From Ilumatobacter sp. (GTDB lineage: Bacteria; Actinomycetota; Acidimicrobiia; Acidimicrobiales; Ilumatobacteraceae): a stretch of 5,171 nucleotides of DNA. Position numbers and translations under genes: made by a program. Of this stretch, positions 5,115-5,171 are shown piece after piece; position 1 is the first letter of the stretch; the number at the start of each line of letters is the position of its first letter. The DNA lies in assembly GCA_029263275.1 (NCBI GenBank), contig JAJCXU010000371.1:1-5171 (forward strand). The letters are read 5' to 3'. The notes below the pieces were generated by a model that worked only from the letters and a program-made list of their open reading frames with translations, had not been told where the DNA came from and made no database searches.

Positions 5115-5171
5115 ATGAGTGAGGACAGCTCCGACGTCGCGCTCTACGGGCATTGGATCTGCCCGTTCGCG
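5115..5171 (+). CDS. N-terminus of a third thioredoxin-fold/GST-like protein, cut by window edge
   Basis: Nineteen codons are visible, starting at ATG 5115 after a 7-base gap from the preceding stop, with a modest GTGAG six bases upstream. The sequence ends ALYGHWICPFA, a typical first strand and active-site turn of a GST or glutaredoxin-like protein, with a Cys-Pro-Phe at the catalytic position. Unlike the other two GST-like proteins here, it keeps Cys. It continues the rightward operon. The length, C-terminal domain and function are unknown from this window. Confidence 0.65.
   Translation, partial: MSEDSSDVALYGHWICPFA

Noticed and set aside
5104..5118. GTG at 5104 as an earlier start for the right-edge gene
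   Set aside because: That frame hits TGA after four codons, so the ATG at 5115 is the workable start.

Overview
The window reads as a piece of a GC-rich bacterial chromosome, very likely an actinobacterium. The codons are biased to G or C in the third position, the proteins are rich in Asp, Ala, Val and Arg, and almost no DNA is non-coding. The mix of a mycobacterial-style haloalkane dehalogenase, a DUF2855 protein and GST-like proteins would suit an environmental Acidimicrobiia/Ilumatobacter-type or mycobacteria-related organism. That placement is an inference; nothing here fixes the taxon.

The layout is two divergent operons around one 67-bp intergenic region (2870-2936). The leftward operon (minus strand) runs in this order: a DUF1330-like dimeric alpha/beta-barrel protein (2869 to 2153), a haloalkane dehalogenase-family alpha/beta hydrolase (2153 to 1200), an unrecognised 200-aa protein starting with GTG (1203 to 601), and a glutathione S-transferase-like protein (from 604 running off the left edge). 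Each junction overlaps by 1 to 4 bases (TGATG, GTGA, ATGA), so these genes are probably cotranscribed and translationally coupled. The rightward operon (plus strand) runs: a DUF2855 protein with a zinc-less medium-chain-reductase look (2937-4061), a 349-aa GST-like protein joined by an ATGA overlap (4058-5107), and, after 7 bases, the first 19 codons of a third thioredoxin-fold/GST-like protein (5115 to the right edge).

Taken together this looks like a compact catabolic or detoxification module: a candidate hydrolytic dehalogenase, a candidate nucleotide-dependent reductase, a small barrel protein that could be a monooxygenase-like or binding protein, and three GST-fold proteins. The GST-like proteins on the two arms share motifs over both domains (SxYTxKxR...LR...IPF, HYRW, and LG[ND]RP followed by a predicted GDF), so they are probably diverged paralogues. 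A 15-bp imperfect palindrome sits in the divergent intergenic region and is a good candidate operator for co-regulation of both arms. The substrate cannot be read from the sequence. The dehalogenase has an unusual active-site combination (HGNP rather than HGEP, and Phe where a cap-domain halide-binding Trp would be expected), so its chemistry deserves a direct test.

There are no RNA genes, CRISPR arrays, insertion sequences or convincing terminators. No gene-free stretch exceeds 67 bases.
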